A DNA stretch of 64,000 nucleotides, from positions 1,798,001-1,862,000 of the forward strand of contig OY723273.1 of assembly GCA_963210315.1 (NCBI GenBank), read 5' to 3'. The notes below the pieces were generated by a model, which did not search any database, was not told where the DNA came from, and worked only from the letters and a program-made list of their open reading frames with translations. Numbering within the stretch: position 1 is the stretch's first letter; each line of letters opens with the position of its first letter. This document shows positions 20,138-29,717 of the stretch, one piece after another. The position numbers and the translations under genes are program-made. The DNA is from Rhynchopus euleeides. Taxonomy: Eukaryota; Euglenozoa; Diplonemea; Diplonemida; Diplonemidae.

Positions 20138-23100
20138 ATGAAGAGGTCTTTCGGCACCATGTCTGAGTCGACAGCACGCGGTGTCGCCTTTGCCGACACT
20201 GAGGCAGCGCAGCACTGGGCCTTTGAAAGCAGCCGCATCCTCCCCGACTGCCTCGGGCTGGAGCTGCGGCAGTACCGCCACAAGACCTACGGGACAGGGG
20301 CTATCCTGGGGAATGTCGGCGGGCCCATCTGCTCCGTCGTGATGGCCTTCGCCACCGCCGAGGTGGGGGACAAGGGGAGGACGCACTGCCTGGAGCACAT
20401 GTGTTTCATGGAGAGCAAGAGCTACCCGCGTGGCGTGCTCGACATGATGGCGTCGCGCTGCGGGGGGAACGGGACAAACGCCTCCACCGATTCCGACAAC
20501 ACGCAGTACACCTTCGATGTCGCGGGGTCCGCAGGGCTGCACAAGGTGCTGCCCGTGTTTGTCAACCACACCCTGGTGCCGAAGCTGACGCAGCAGGCCT
20601 TCCTGACAGAGGTGTTCCACGTCAACGGGAAGGGGGAGAACCAGGGCACCGTCTACTCCGAGATGATCGGGCGGACCAACAGCGAGGGGGACAAGATGTG
20701 GAACAGCTTCCTCCTCACCCTCTTCGGGAAGGACACCGCCTACGGCAACAACTGCGGGGGGGAGCCGGATGACATCGCAACCCTCAAGGTGGAGGAGCTG
20801 CGGGAGTACCACTCCCAGGTGTACACAACGGACAACCTGGATGTGATTGTGACGGGGCAGTTTGACGACGCCTCCATCCTCAGCACGCTGCACGAATCCC
20901 TCCACTACTCGGTGGAGAAGGATGGCGCAAAGGTTGCATGCCAAGACCGCCCTTTCACGCAGAAGCTGCCGACACCTCCGCCTCCAGCCAAGCTGGATGA
21001 ATTCGACGTCATCAAGAAGGGAGGCCTCTTTGCGCCCACACGTCGTGTCGTGATGTTCCCTTCAGAGGATGACTCCGTTGGCAGCTTCATGTTCGGGCAG
21101 AAGGTTCTGAAGGGCGACCTCGCAGATGTCGTCACCCTCACCGCAGCAGACGTGGCACTCCGCTTCCTCTCCGACCTGTCCTCCTCACCGCTCAACAAGG
21201 AGTTTGTCGAGATCCCAGAGCCGATTGCCTCTTCCATCTCATGCGACTGCACCCCTGCGGTTGAGCCCTACTTCATGATGGAGTTCTCAGGGGTTCCCTA
21301 CATTGATGACAATGCCGGAGGGGCTGCCGCGGCAGACAAGCCGGGCGAGGCGTCCCCCGAGGAGGACGCTGCAGAGGAGGACGACGAGGAAGGTGAGGAG
21401 GGGGAGGGGGAGGAGGGGGATGAGGATGAGTCCACCGCTGCCGGCGGCGTCTCGCCCTACTTCGGCGAGAAGAACCTGCTGATGGACAAGCTGATTGCCT
21501 CCATCGAGAGGGTTGTCGTGGCTCTCCGCGACACGTCGTCCCCCGGGGAGAACGAGATGTGGGGCGCGCTGCAGAAGTCCCTCGCGAAGGAGCGCGTCTC
21601 CCTCCAAGAGGACTTTGAGGACAGCCCCCACCAGTTCGTCGCGGGGTGCATCCTGCCGGAGGCGGTCTTCAAGAAATATCCCCATGAGTCAGGGGAGATC
21701 CCCTTCGGCGCGCTTGCGGATCAGTCCAGCGATTTCGAGGCGCTTAAATCGAAGGATCAGGTGTGGTGGGCGGATTTCATCGACGCGATGATCCTCAAAG
21801 GCCTCAAGCTCTGCAGGGATGGGAAGCCGGGGGGTGCCGTGGAGATCCGCACGGTCCCCTCGCAGGCCCTGGCAGAGAAGAACGACCTGAAGGTGAAGAA
21901 GATCGAGAAGGAGAACAAGAAGCGCTTCGGCGCAAACCTGAAGCGGCTCCAGAAGATGGTCGACGACGCGGAGGTGTACAACAAGGTGTCCCTCTCGGAT
22001 GAGATTCGCGGGAAGTTCCCCCCGCACATCAACCTGGGCGATGTCGCGGACATCGAGAGGCAGGTCACCCGGCACACATCACGCCCTGTTGAGATCGTCG
22101 AAGTCTCTCTCGCAACCAGCTTCGTCATGAGCGTGAGCTATTTCAACATCAAACGCCTCTCCCCTGAGGTGCGGCGCTACGCCTATCTGTTCACCGAGCT
22201 CCTCATGGAGTCTGACGCTGACGGCAAGCCGTACGGCGAGATTGTCGCCCGTTTGGATGATGAGCTCGTGTCGTACAACAGCAGCATCGGGCGGTTCTCA
22301 AGGTTTATGTCGATCGGGACACAGCCCACATGCCTGAGTGTGTATCTCATCTCGGAGCCGGGGAAGGCGGAGCACATCCCTCAGTGGCTGGACCTTCTGC
22401 TCCATAAGGTGCAGTTCACCGCGGAGAGGGTGAAGACGCACTGCAAGAATCTTCTGTCGGACATCTCCGATAACGTGCGCGATGCGGACCATGTGCTGTC
22501 GCATTCCATGCAGTTTGCCTACTTCACCCCCGACTCGCAGCACTGCCTGTCGAACCCGTTTGCTCAGAGGGACTTCCTGAAGAGGTGTATCAAAAACCCC
22601 GTGGAGACCATCGCGCGGCTCAACGAGATCCTGTCGCACATCGCATCCTCACCCGAGGTCGAGGTGAGCTGCCTCGTCGCCGCGGCGGACAGCGGGGTGC
22701 GCTCCCAGGTGATGGGTGGGGTGGAGTCCGCGATTCTTTCGGCACGCCCCGCCGGCACCGCCGCGCTGCCCAAGCTGTACCCCAGCATGAAGTGGGGCGG
22801 TGGGGCTCGGGAGCACCGCACCACGTCGGGGCGGTCGTTCGTCGTTGGTGTCGGGGGTGTCGACGCCGCAGCCATCTCCATCGATGTGCCTGTAGAGGAG
22901 CTCTCCGCAGGGGAGACCTGGGCCCTGCGCCTGCTCTGTGAGTGCATCAATGCCGGGGAGGGCGACCTGTGCCTGGCGATCCGCGGGAAGGGGCTGGCGT
23001 ATGGCGCAGGGGTCTACTTCAACACATACCAGGGGTCGCTGTCGCTGGACATCTGGGAGTGCACCAACATCAAGCCTGCAATGGAGGCAGCTCTGGAAGT

Positions 23101-23674
23101 TGTCAGTTCCATCGGGGACCCGGAGAGCGACAGCACCGTGCTGAGTGATTTCAACATCAGCAACTGCATCAGCGCGCTGGTCTACGCGCAGAAGTCGAAG
23201 CGTGCCACGCCGAGCGATGTGATCGACACGACGAGCACTTCATGCATGAAGCAGATCTTCTCCCCCGAGGAGGACAGGCAGAACGAGCTGCTCATCCACT
23301 CCGTCACCAAGGAGCACCTCATCCAGGCATATGAGAAGTACGTCAAACGCCTGCTGGGACACAGCGCCCTGGTGGCAGGTGTGGCAACCTCCCCACAGCA
23401 GGTCGACCCCGCAGCAAAGGTATGCGAAGGCCGCTCCGCACAGCGTTGCGGTTGGGATGGGATGTGGGGGGGTGGGTGGGAGGGGCGGGGTGTGTGTGTG
23501 ATTTGTCTGCTCATGCGTGGCGTGGCACCCCGTGTATTTCTGGCTCGCTCTCCCTTACGCAACACCCCCCCCGCACCGCAGGCACTTGCGGCACTGTATA
23601 AGCAGCCTGTGACATCGCACAAGAGCCTGAAGGAGATGTTCTCCCTGGCTGACCAGCTAGTCTCCTCTGTGTAA
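20138..23674 (+). CDS. M16C zinc metallopeptidase (YOL098C/SDD3-like family), two exons
   Basis: Exons are 20138-23419 and 23582-23674, encoding 1124 aa. The Met at 20159 is an alternative start. The inverted zinc-binding motif HxxEH is His83-Cys-Leu-Glu86-His87 (THCLEHMCF), and the third ligand is the Glu in VYSEMIGR. The surrounding signature (KSYPRGVLDMMASR, NGTNASTDSDNTQYTF, TEVFHVNGKGENQGTVYSEM) matches the uncharacterised M16C branch that includes yeast YOL098C rather than mitochondrial PreP. A strongly acidic Glu/Asp-rich insert (~404-430) sits between the two halves. The terminal intron 23420-23581 (GTATGC...CAG, 162 nt) is a multiple of three without a stop, so the unspliced frame stays open through G/C-rich low-complexity sequence. 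Splicing gives DPAAK-ALAALYKQPV. It likely degrades short peptides. Organelle targeting is uncertain: a 43-residue upstream in-frame extension exists. Confidence 0.88.
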   Translation: MKRSFGTMSESTARGVAFADTEAAQHWAFESSRILPDCLGLELRQYRHKTYGTGAILGNVGGPICSVVMAFATAEVGDKGRTHCLEHMCFMESKSYPRGVLDMMASRCGGNGTNASTDSDNTQYTFDVAGSAGLHKVLPVFVNHTLVPKLTQQAFLTEVFHVNGKGENQGTVYSEMIGRTNSEGDKMWNSFLLTLFGKDTAYGNNCGGEPDDIATLKVEELREYHSQVYTTDNLDVIVTGQFDDASILSTLHESLHYSVEKDGAKVACQDRPFTQKLPTPPPPAKLDEFDVIKKGGLFAPTRRVVMFPSEDDSVGSFMFGQKVLKGDLADVVTLTAADVALRFLSDLSSSPLNKEFVEIPEPIASSISCDCTPAVEPYFMMEFSGVPYIDDNAGGAAAADKPGEASPEEDAAEEDDEEGEEGEGEEGDEDESTAAGGVSPYFGEKNLLMDKLIASIERVVVALRDTSSPGENEMWGALQKSLAKERVSLQEDFEDSPHQFVAGCILPEAVFKKYPHESGEIPFGALADQSSDFEALKSKDQVWWADFIDAMILKGLKLCRDGKPGGAVEIRTVPSQALAEKNDLKVKKIEKENKKRFGANLKRLQKMVDDAEVYNKVSLSDEIRGKFPPHINLGDVADIERQVTRHTSRPVEIVEVSLATSFVMSVSYFNIKRLSPEVRRYAYLFTELLMESDADGKPYGEIVARLDDELVSYNSSIGRFSRFMSIGTQPTCLSVYLISEPGKAEHIPQWLDLLLHKVQFTAERVKTHCKNLLSDISDNVRDADHVLSHSMQFAYFTPDSQHCLSNPFAQRDFLKRCIKNPVETIARLNEILSHIASSPEVEVSCLVAAADSGVRSQVMGGVESAILSARPAGTAALPKLYPSMKWGGGAREHRTTSGRSFVVGVGGVDAAAISIDVPVEELSAGETWALRLLCECINAGEGDLCLAIRGKGLAYGAGVYFNTYQGSLSLDIWECTNIKPAMEAALEVVSSIGDPESDSTVLSDFNISNCISALVYAQKSKRATPSDVIDTTSTSCMKQIFSPEEDRQNELLIHSVTKEHLIQAYEKYVKRLLGHSALVAGVATSPQQVDPAAKVCEGRSAQRCGWDGMWGGGWEGRGVCVICLLMRGVAPRVFLARSPLRNTPPAPQALAALYKQPVTSHKSLKEMFSLADQLVSSV
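23420..23581 (+). other. Predicted 162-nt in-frame intron in the M16C gene
   Basis: The donor is GTATGC and the acceptor is accgcag. The length is divisible by three and there is no in-frame stop. The encoded sequence would be a Gly/Trp/Arg-rich low-complexity insert unlike the peptidase. The same GTATGC donor is used by both introns of the gene at 35789-36678. Confidence 0.8.
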
Positions 23675-26356
23675 AGCACGCCCCAGAGGGTGTGGTGGGT
23701 TGCGGTTACCAGAGGGGGCGGGGGGAGGGCAGGGGCAGGGGCAGGCCCCTTCAGAGGGGGGGTGTTCTTGCGACTCCTGAACCGGATGTGTCGTCAGGGG
23801 GGGGATGGTGGCCACCCTGCACTGTCGGCGCGTTTATAGAGAACTCTGAAGCAAGCGCACAGCGGACACGCATCTAGCCGCGCCTGCCTGCGTGCGCTGC
23901 ATTCACGTTCTTCTTGGAGGAGCAGGTGGGGGGGGTGGGGGTCGTGCCGTTTGTGGAACCCTGCAGCAGTGGTGTCGTGCTCTTGCAGACCCTTGTCACA
24001 GGGGGCTGCAAGAGCACGGCCAAAAAAATATGTGTAAGTTCGTTCAATCATTGGCAATGTCAAAGTTGTAGATGTGTGGGTGGGCACATCTGAAAGCAAA
24101 AGGGGGTGGAGAAGAGCCGAATGAGTGATAAGAGTATAAGGCCCGTTCAAAACCTGCTGCCTGAATAGAGGGGGGGGGGGTAATCCGGGGGATGGGGTAT
24201 GCATCGATCTCGAGAACACCCTTTGCAGCTGCAAGTTCATACAAAGGAGCACTGCCGAGAGAGGGGAGGGGGGCATTCGCCCAGCGGTGCAGAAAGGCAG
24301 GTTGAGTAAAAAAACGATGGTAGGCAGCGCTTTGGGCAACAAATACAACCTCCTCATCAGGCTGTGGAGTCGCTTTTGTTTTGCCCGGATTTGGCGCCGC
24401 ACAAACAAAAAACACAGTCGTGTGAGTGGGAGGTGTCGCCTGTCAGCACTCACTCACCTGGTGCTCCACAAACACACACTCGCCTTCACACAAGGCGAGG
24501 GGGTGTGTGGAAGCGTTAACGCATAGCCAAACACAAGTGAGAGAGAGAGTTTGACAGCGAATATTGATTTCAACAGTTGTTACAAACCGAAATGAAGTCT
24601 TCTGAACCGGGTTTGACTCGGGATGAGGCTTGGAAAGAGAACGGGGGAGGAGGGGGGGGGGGGGCTAAATAGATGTCACGCCATTCATTCCGACTTCATG
24701 CGGACCGGGTGTTCGCCCGTGTTCGATTTGGCACATTGCCCCCCTGCCTGTGTCAGGACTTTCTTTCAGGTTTGACTATCCGCTTGTTCCGGCAACAAAT
24801 CCCCTGCATGTGGTTCGACACATGCAGGTGATTCGTTGCCTCAATGCCATCAATCACTGCATTGGTGTGGAGGGAGTGTCGGGTATGTGGGTGTGCGTGG
24901 CAATATTGGCAACATTTGGGTTTGCTGAATCGCTCGGTGCGCCCCACACGAAACAAAAGATGAACAATTGTGTGTGTGGGGCAGACAGGGCGTTCGCTCG
25001 GGGAGAAATAGGGGCCTATTTCGTTAAAAAAATGATTCTGGGAAAACCCTTCTCCCACCTCTCTCCCGGGCATTTCTCCCAAGGGGGAGAAATTAAATAA
25101 AAAAAGTTTCTCGGAAGTTTTTGCCTCGGATGGGAAGGGGTTCTGAAGGAGAAGGGCAGCACCCTCTCGTACAAATTGATACCACCACGCTCCAAAGGAG
25201 CGAGATCTGAACCTGCTGGGGACCGTCGGAGCATGGTCAAAGCCAGAGGAGGCCGAAGCCAAGAGCATAGTGGCCTGCCGCAGGCACCAGGCCGATGTAC
25301 CTCTTGAGCATGCTGTCTCAAGGTGCACGTTGTCTGTATGTGGTGTTCGACTATGAAGCGGACTCGGGGACGAGGCTGACAAATGTTCACTACCGTGGCC
25401 TCCGGCGGCTGGGGGGCTCCGCCCCCCAGACCCCCCTGTCCCCTGTGAAGTCTGTCCAGCAGGAACTAACGGACGCATGTGACCGTGCCCTTCCTTCTCG
25501 AGAACGGGTATCGGCGACGGTCCGTGATCCTGTTTTGGGTTCGTCACCAACTCCCGAAGTACTCACTGATTGCCGCAAAACCTCCATTTTGCAGCCGCGA
25601 ACCGTGAAATGGGCCCCTTGCGCCAAACATGTATAGTACCCTGGTCTGGACCCTTGAGGCAATTTGTCTGAGGGGCCGATGTTGCATGATTTCACGCGCG
25701 CGAAGCGCGCGCGAAAAAAAAATTGAGGCGGCAATTTTACCCCTTTCTCCCACAGTCTCTGAGAAAGGTGGGAGATAGCGAACACCCTGGGGGCAGACAT
25801 GAATAAACCGATCAGGCGCATTCGCTTCGAGCATCTGCGTTGTATTGATGCATTGATAGCACGACGTGAAGTATTCTCATTTCGATCGAGGGTAGATGAC
25901 CCAGCCAAGGAGATGCATATGGCTCGCAGACCGGAGTCCACGGATGCAAACAAAACGGAAGGGCACACGGCACTGCTGCTCGCTTCGTATCGTGAAGTTG
26001 GAGGTCATATTCATATAAGCAAGAGGCGATGCGATCAGTGGAGCAAGACACCGCGCAGAAGTACAGATTTCCGGCCGGATGGGTGGTAGGGGCGTGACTG
26101 ACTGGCGTGTACGTTTACTGTAATATTGTTGGCACCCACCTGATTTGGCCAATCCCCTGGTTTCCGGCCCGCAACACGGCCCAACGGCGCCAGATTTCAC
26201 ACCTGGCAGCTGTCACAACCTAGCAAATATTTGCCCCACTGCATCCTCGGCTGACTGCCTTCTTGCAACTGCAGACGAATGCGTTCTACACCACACACAC
26301 CACTGCGCCACTGTTCCCCTCCTCAGGATTCACGAACACCTTGTCTGTTTCACAAC
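23675..26356. other. Long intergenic region with dispersed repeat and hairpins
   Basis: I find no credible gene in 2.7 kb. It contains a 50-bp hairpin at 24791-24840 (22-bp arms, 20 paired, core CCTGCATGTG / CACATGCAGG, loop gttcga), G-runs near 24166 and 24650, copy 2 of the GC-hairpin repeat at 25387-25439 and a GCGCGCG-gaa hairpin at 25695-25711. The minus-strand frame 24753-25550 runs through the repeat and is not protein-like. Confidence 0.55.
25387..25711. repeat. Dispersed GC-hairpin repeat, copy 2
   Basis: Bases 25387-25439 match 8494-8547 in the same orientation, including the ggggggctccgcccccc hairpin. The distal GCGCGCG gaa GCGCGCG hairpin at 25695-25711 followed by an A run parallels 8602-8626. 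The intervening sequence is longer and diverged. Confidence 0.65.
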
Positions 26357-26983
26357 ATGTTGTCGTACCGCATCGCTGTTCTGGTGGGGCTGTTGGCGTC
26401 GTGCAGTGCGTCGTGCCAGGACCCGTGGTGTCCGAGGGGCTGCCCTGTCGCGCCCAATTCCTCGTACTTCACAATGGAACTGCCGGCGAGGTGTTTCGCA
26501 GCCGACACCACAGCAAACGTCACTGTGTTTAGAGACTGGGACAGGTGCCGGTCTGGCATTGCCGAAGTAAACGCAACCGGAGCGTGCGTGGATGCATCAG
26601 CAGGGTCGGACTATGTCACAGCGGCGTGCACTGGGCGTGGCCAGTGTGACTTATCCGTCTCGATGCGGATGGACTCCGTCTTCTGCGACTGCGAACCTGC
26701 CCGCACATGCCTGGAGCGCGTCTGTGGTCCCAATAGGGTGCCTTCGGTGCACCTCTGCCAACCTCCGACCAAGAACTGCGAATATATGCCTGAGTGCGAT
26801 TCCTACTGTCGTGTCATTCCCGAGCACGAGGGCGTGCCCGTATGGGCCTGGGTTCTGATTGCCGTTGGTGCCGCTACCTTCATAGGTTTCATCATCATGG
26901 GCCTCTGGCAAAGGTACGTCAAGAAGGTGTTGGATTCGAAAGAGGAGCCGATGAACGATGTCGGTAGCCATGTCATTGCCTGA
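26357..26983 (+). CDS. Small Cys-rich type I membrane protein, paralog 1
   Basis: The protein is 208 aa and I do not recognise a family. A signal peptide (MLSYRIAVLVGLLASCSA) leads to a Cys-rich ectodomain of ~145 residues with two N-glycosylation sequons (NSS, NVT) plus NAT. Then come one membrane span (VPVWAWVLIAVGAATFIGFI, then IMGLW) and a short basic-then-acidic tail ending VGSHVIA. The start at 26357 follows tttcacaac, and the frame upstream adds only non-signal sequence. A tandem copy follows at 27861-28502 with the same signal peptide, span and tail but a very different ectodomain. A cell-surface role is inferred from topology only. Confidence 0.82.
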   Translation: MLSYRIAVLVGLLASCSASCQDPWCPRGCPVAPNSSYFTMELPARCFAADTTANVTVFRDWDRCRSGIAEVNATGACVDASAGSDYVTAACTGRGQCDLSVSMRMDSVFCDCEPARTCLERVCGPNRVPSVHLCQPPTKNCEYMPECDSYCRVIPEHEGVPVWAWVLIAVGAATFIGFIIMGLWQRYVKKVLDSKEEPMNDVGSHVIA

Positions 26984-27860
26984 ATCAGGCAGACGTGTGC
27001 TATCTAAGATAAGAGGGATGTCAAGCAAACCTGTTGTGCCACTGGCCTCCACGTCACCTCGTCCAGACCTGCCTGCAGCAGGGCGTGTGTGGTGTGTTTG
27101 TCTTTTTTTGCTCCCTGCACACACAGGTTTGCAAGCATCATAGCTGCTGGTGCCCCATCTGTTGCACATCTTTCCCTCTCTGTTTTTTGCTTTTCGAATT
27201 TGAACCAAACTGACCACCCACCACGCTGGAAGGTCTACTCTTTGCATCATGCGGATCTCCTTGACTTTACTTGCTCGGGGCCTTCGTTTGCTCTGTGTCA
27301 ACGTGTGGCACTTCGCAACCGGTTGACTGTCAGATCGCTTCTTCACGACACGAGAATGTTGTCATTGTGGAAAACCTAGTTGGCAGCACATTTCGATGCC
27401 AACCACAATCTACCTTGCCTTGTTGTTTTGACTGTGTGCACGACCACACCAACCTTCATCGGGCAAGACATGTGAGGTTTGTGGCACACAGACACCATCT
27501 CCGCCGATTCTCTTAGCATTCTAGAAAACCCCACGTTCCTTGTTGCCGCTGTCTCAGGACACGTCTTATGTGGAGAACACCCCTGGTGGAAGCTGTGGCG
27601 AGCCAGAGCGCGGCTGACCCGATGTCGGTAGCACGCGTACATTGTACTGCCACAGCTCTGCCAGGCTGTTAGGATACCACAACGCAAGTCGGCAAGCCCC
27701 CTTCCTTCGGCGCAGACAGCCCCACTCGCAGCCACACCCCAACACCCCACCCGCCTGCTGAATGAAGCGGTTGTGTCACCAGAGCCTGTACTGCACCACA
27801 TCACTGCGCCACTGTTCCCCCCACCAGGATTAGCCGCAACACCTTGTCTGTTCTCACAAC

Positions 27861-28502
27861 ATGTTATCGTACCGCATCGCTGTTCTGGTGGGGCTGCTGG
27901 CATCGTGCAGTGCATGTGGCCCAGGGAACTGCCCCGTGGACTGCTTGAGAACTAACGTATCCTACTCTACAATGGACCTGGTGGCAGAGTGCCCTGCTGC
28001 CGACGACACAGCAGACGCAGCTGTACTTAATGCGAGCACCTGCCCATTCAGTGTTGTGGAGGTGAACACCACCGGAGAGTGCGCGAATGCGTCAGCGGTT
28101 GGGTCGGACTCTGTCACAGCGGAGTGCACTGGCCCTGGCCAGTGTATGTTCTCAGTCACGCTGCAGACGAGCTCGCCTTTCTGTGACTGCGGAGACACTG
28201 CCACATGCCTGGAGCGCGTGTGCTGGGGCTACCGCGGGGTGCCTGGGCCAAACTGCACCGCCTCGGACATGATGTGTTATTTTTCGCCGGAGTGCGGTGG
28301 CTACTGCCGTTCCAGCCCCGAACCCCGATTCGACACGCCAGAGGAGGGGGGCGTGCCCGTATGGGCCTGGGTTCTGATTGCCGTTGGTGCCGCTACCTTC
28401 ATAGGTTTCATCATCATGAGCCTCTGGCAAAGGTACGCCAAGAAGGTGTTGGATTCGAAAGAGGAGCAGATGAACGATGTCGGTAGCCATGTCATTGCCT
28501 GA
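27861..28502 (+). CDS. Small Cys-rich type I membrane protein, paralog 2
   Basis: The protein is 213 aa. The signal peptide (identical first 18 residues), the membrane span and the tail (QRYAKKVLDSKEEQMNDVGS, then HVIA) are the same as in paralog 1. The ectodomain is rewritten apart from conserved Cys landmarks (FCDC, TCLERVC, PEC..YCR). Sequons include NVS, NAS, NTT and a second NAS, and one in NCT. Ectodomain-restricted divergence between near-identical ends suggests selection or segmental exchange acting on the exposed part. It lies 877 bp downstream of paralog 1 on the same strand. Function is unknown. Confidence 0.82.
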   Translation: MLSYRIAVLVGLLASCSACGPGNCPVDCLRTNVSYSTMDLVAECPAADDTADAAVLNASTCPFSVVEVNTTGECANASAVGSDSVTAECTGPGQCMFSVTLQTSSPFCDCGDTATCLERVCWGYRGVPGPNCTASDMMCYFSPECGGYCRSSPEPRFDTPEEGGVPVWAWVLIAVGAATFIGFIIMSLWQRYAKKVLDSKEEQMNDVGSHVIA

Positions 28503-29226
28503 ATCAGGCAGACGTGTGCTATCTAAGATAAGAGGGATGTCAAGCAAACCTGTTGTGCCACTGGCCTTCACGTCACCTCGTCCAGACCTGCCTGCAGCAG
28601 GGCGTGTGTGATGTGTTTGCCTTTTTTTGCTCCCTGCACACACAGGTTTGCAAGCATCATAGCCGTCTGGTGCCCCATCTGTTGCACATCTTTCCCTCTC
28701 TGTTTTTTGCTTTTCGAATTTGAATCAAACTGACCACCCACCACGCTGGAAGGTCTACTCTTTGCATCATGCGGATCTCCTTGACTTTACTTGCTCGGGG
28801 CCTTCGTTCGCTCTGTGTCAACGTGTGGCACTTCGCAAGCAGTTGACTGTCAGATCGCTTCTTCACGACACGAGAATGTTGTCATTGTGGAAAACCTAGT
28901 TGGCAGCACATTTCGATGCCAACCACAATCTACCTTGCCTTGTTGTTTTGACTGTGTGCACGACCACACCAACCTTCATCGGGCAAGACATGTGAGGTTT
29001 GTGGCAGACACCATCCCCGCCGATTCTCTTAGCATTCTAGAAAACCCCACGTTCCTTGTTGCCGCTGTCAGGACACGTCTTATGTGGAGAACACCCCTGG
29101 TGGAAGCTGTGGCGAGCCAGAGCGCGGCTGACCCGATGTCGGCAGCACGCGTACATTGTACTGCCACAGCTCTGCCAGGCTGTTAGGACACCACAACGCA
29201 AGTCGGCAAGCCCCCTTCCTTCGGCG

Positions 29227-29717
29227 ACACGGTGCCACTGACTGTGCGGCAAGGGCTTGCACACGCCAAGCCTCGACCCGCACCCCTGTGCACGGCAGAG
29301 CCCCTCTTTTCGGAATCCATCTGGGCGCCGCAGAACTACCCAGCCGCACACCGCAACCCCCCACCCCCGACCCCCCCTCCCTGACTCTTGCGACATGCAC
29401 GGAGGGCTCCCCTCCCAGAGGGCCGGTCTCAGGCCGGGTCTGAGACCCCCGCTACGGCCAGTCTGTCACCGACAGTCGGCAGTCCGACCCGAAAAGAGCC
29501 AGTCTGACCCCGCTTCGGGTCATCCCCCCAACCCTTCCCGATTTTCCTACCCCTCACAGCAGCTGTAGTCTGACGTGCGGGAGACCACCGTGTGCCAGCT
29601 TTGCTTGCCCCCTTTCCACACCCCCCAGACGTAGAGTCTCTCTGTGGCTCCACCCCTCAGGCCTCGAACGCTGATCCCCACACCCAGACACCGCCCCCTC
29701 CGCCCTCCTGCATCACC
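29227..29717. promoter_or_regulatory. Upstream region of the GH116 gene with hairpins
   Basis: There is a hairpin at 29425-29447 (GGTCTCAG / CTGAGACC, loop gccgggt), and repeated ccagtctg phrases around 29456-29500. A further pair, gacccgaa (~29487) and ttcgggtc (~29513), can fold. A C/T-rich stretch leads into catcaccATG at 29718. It could be a structured leader or a degenerate repeat. No defined promoter element is recognisable. Confidence 0.35.

Larger units (their letters stand above)
26275..29226 (+). repeat. Tandem gene duplication (two ~1.4-kb units)
   Basis: Unit 1 (~26275-27712) and unit 2 (~27780-29226) each contain ~80 bp of 5' flank, the small membrane-protein gene and ~710 bp of 3' flank. 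The 3' flanks are about 98% identical (26984-27695 versus 28503-29220), as are the signal-peptide and membrane-tail segments. The central ectodomain coding sequences differ strongly. Confidence 0.9.

Noticed and set aside
24753..25550. 265-codon minus-strand frame
   Set aside because: It passes through the dispersed GC-hairpin repeat and lacks coding character.
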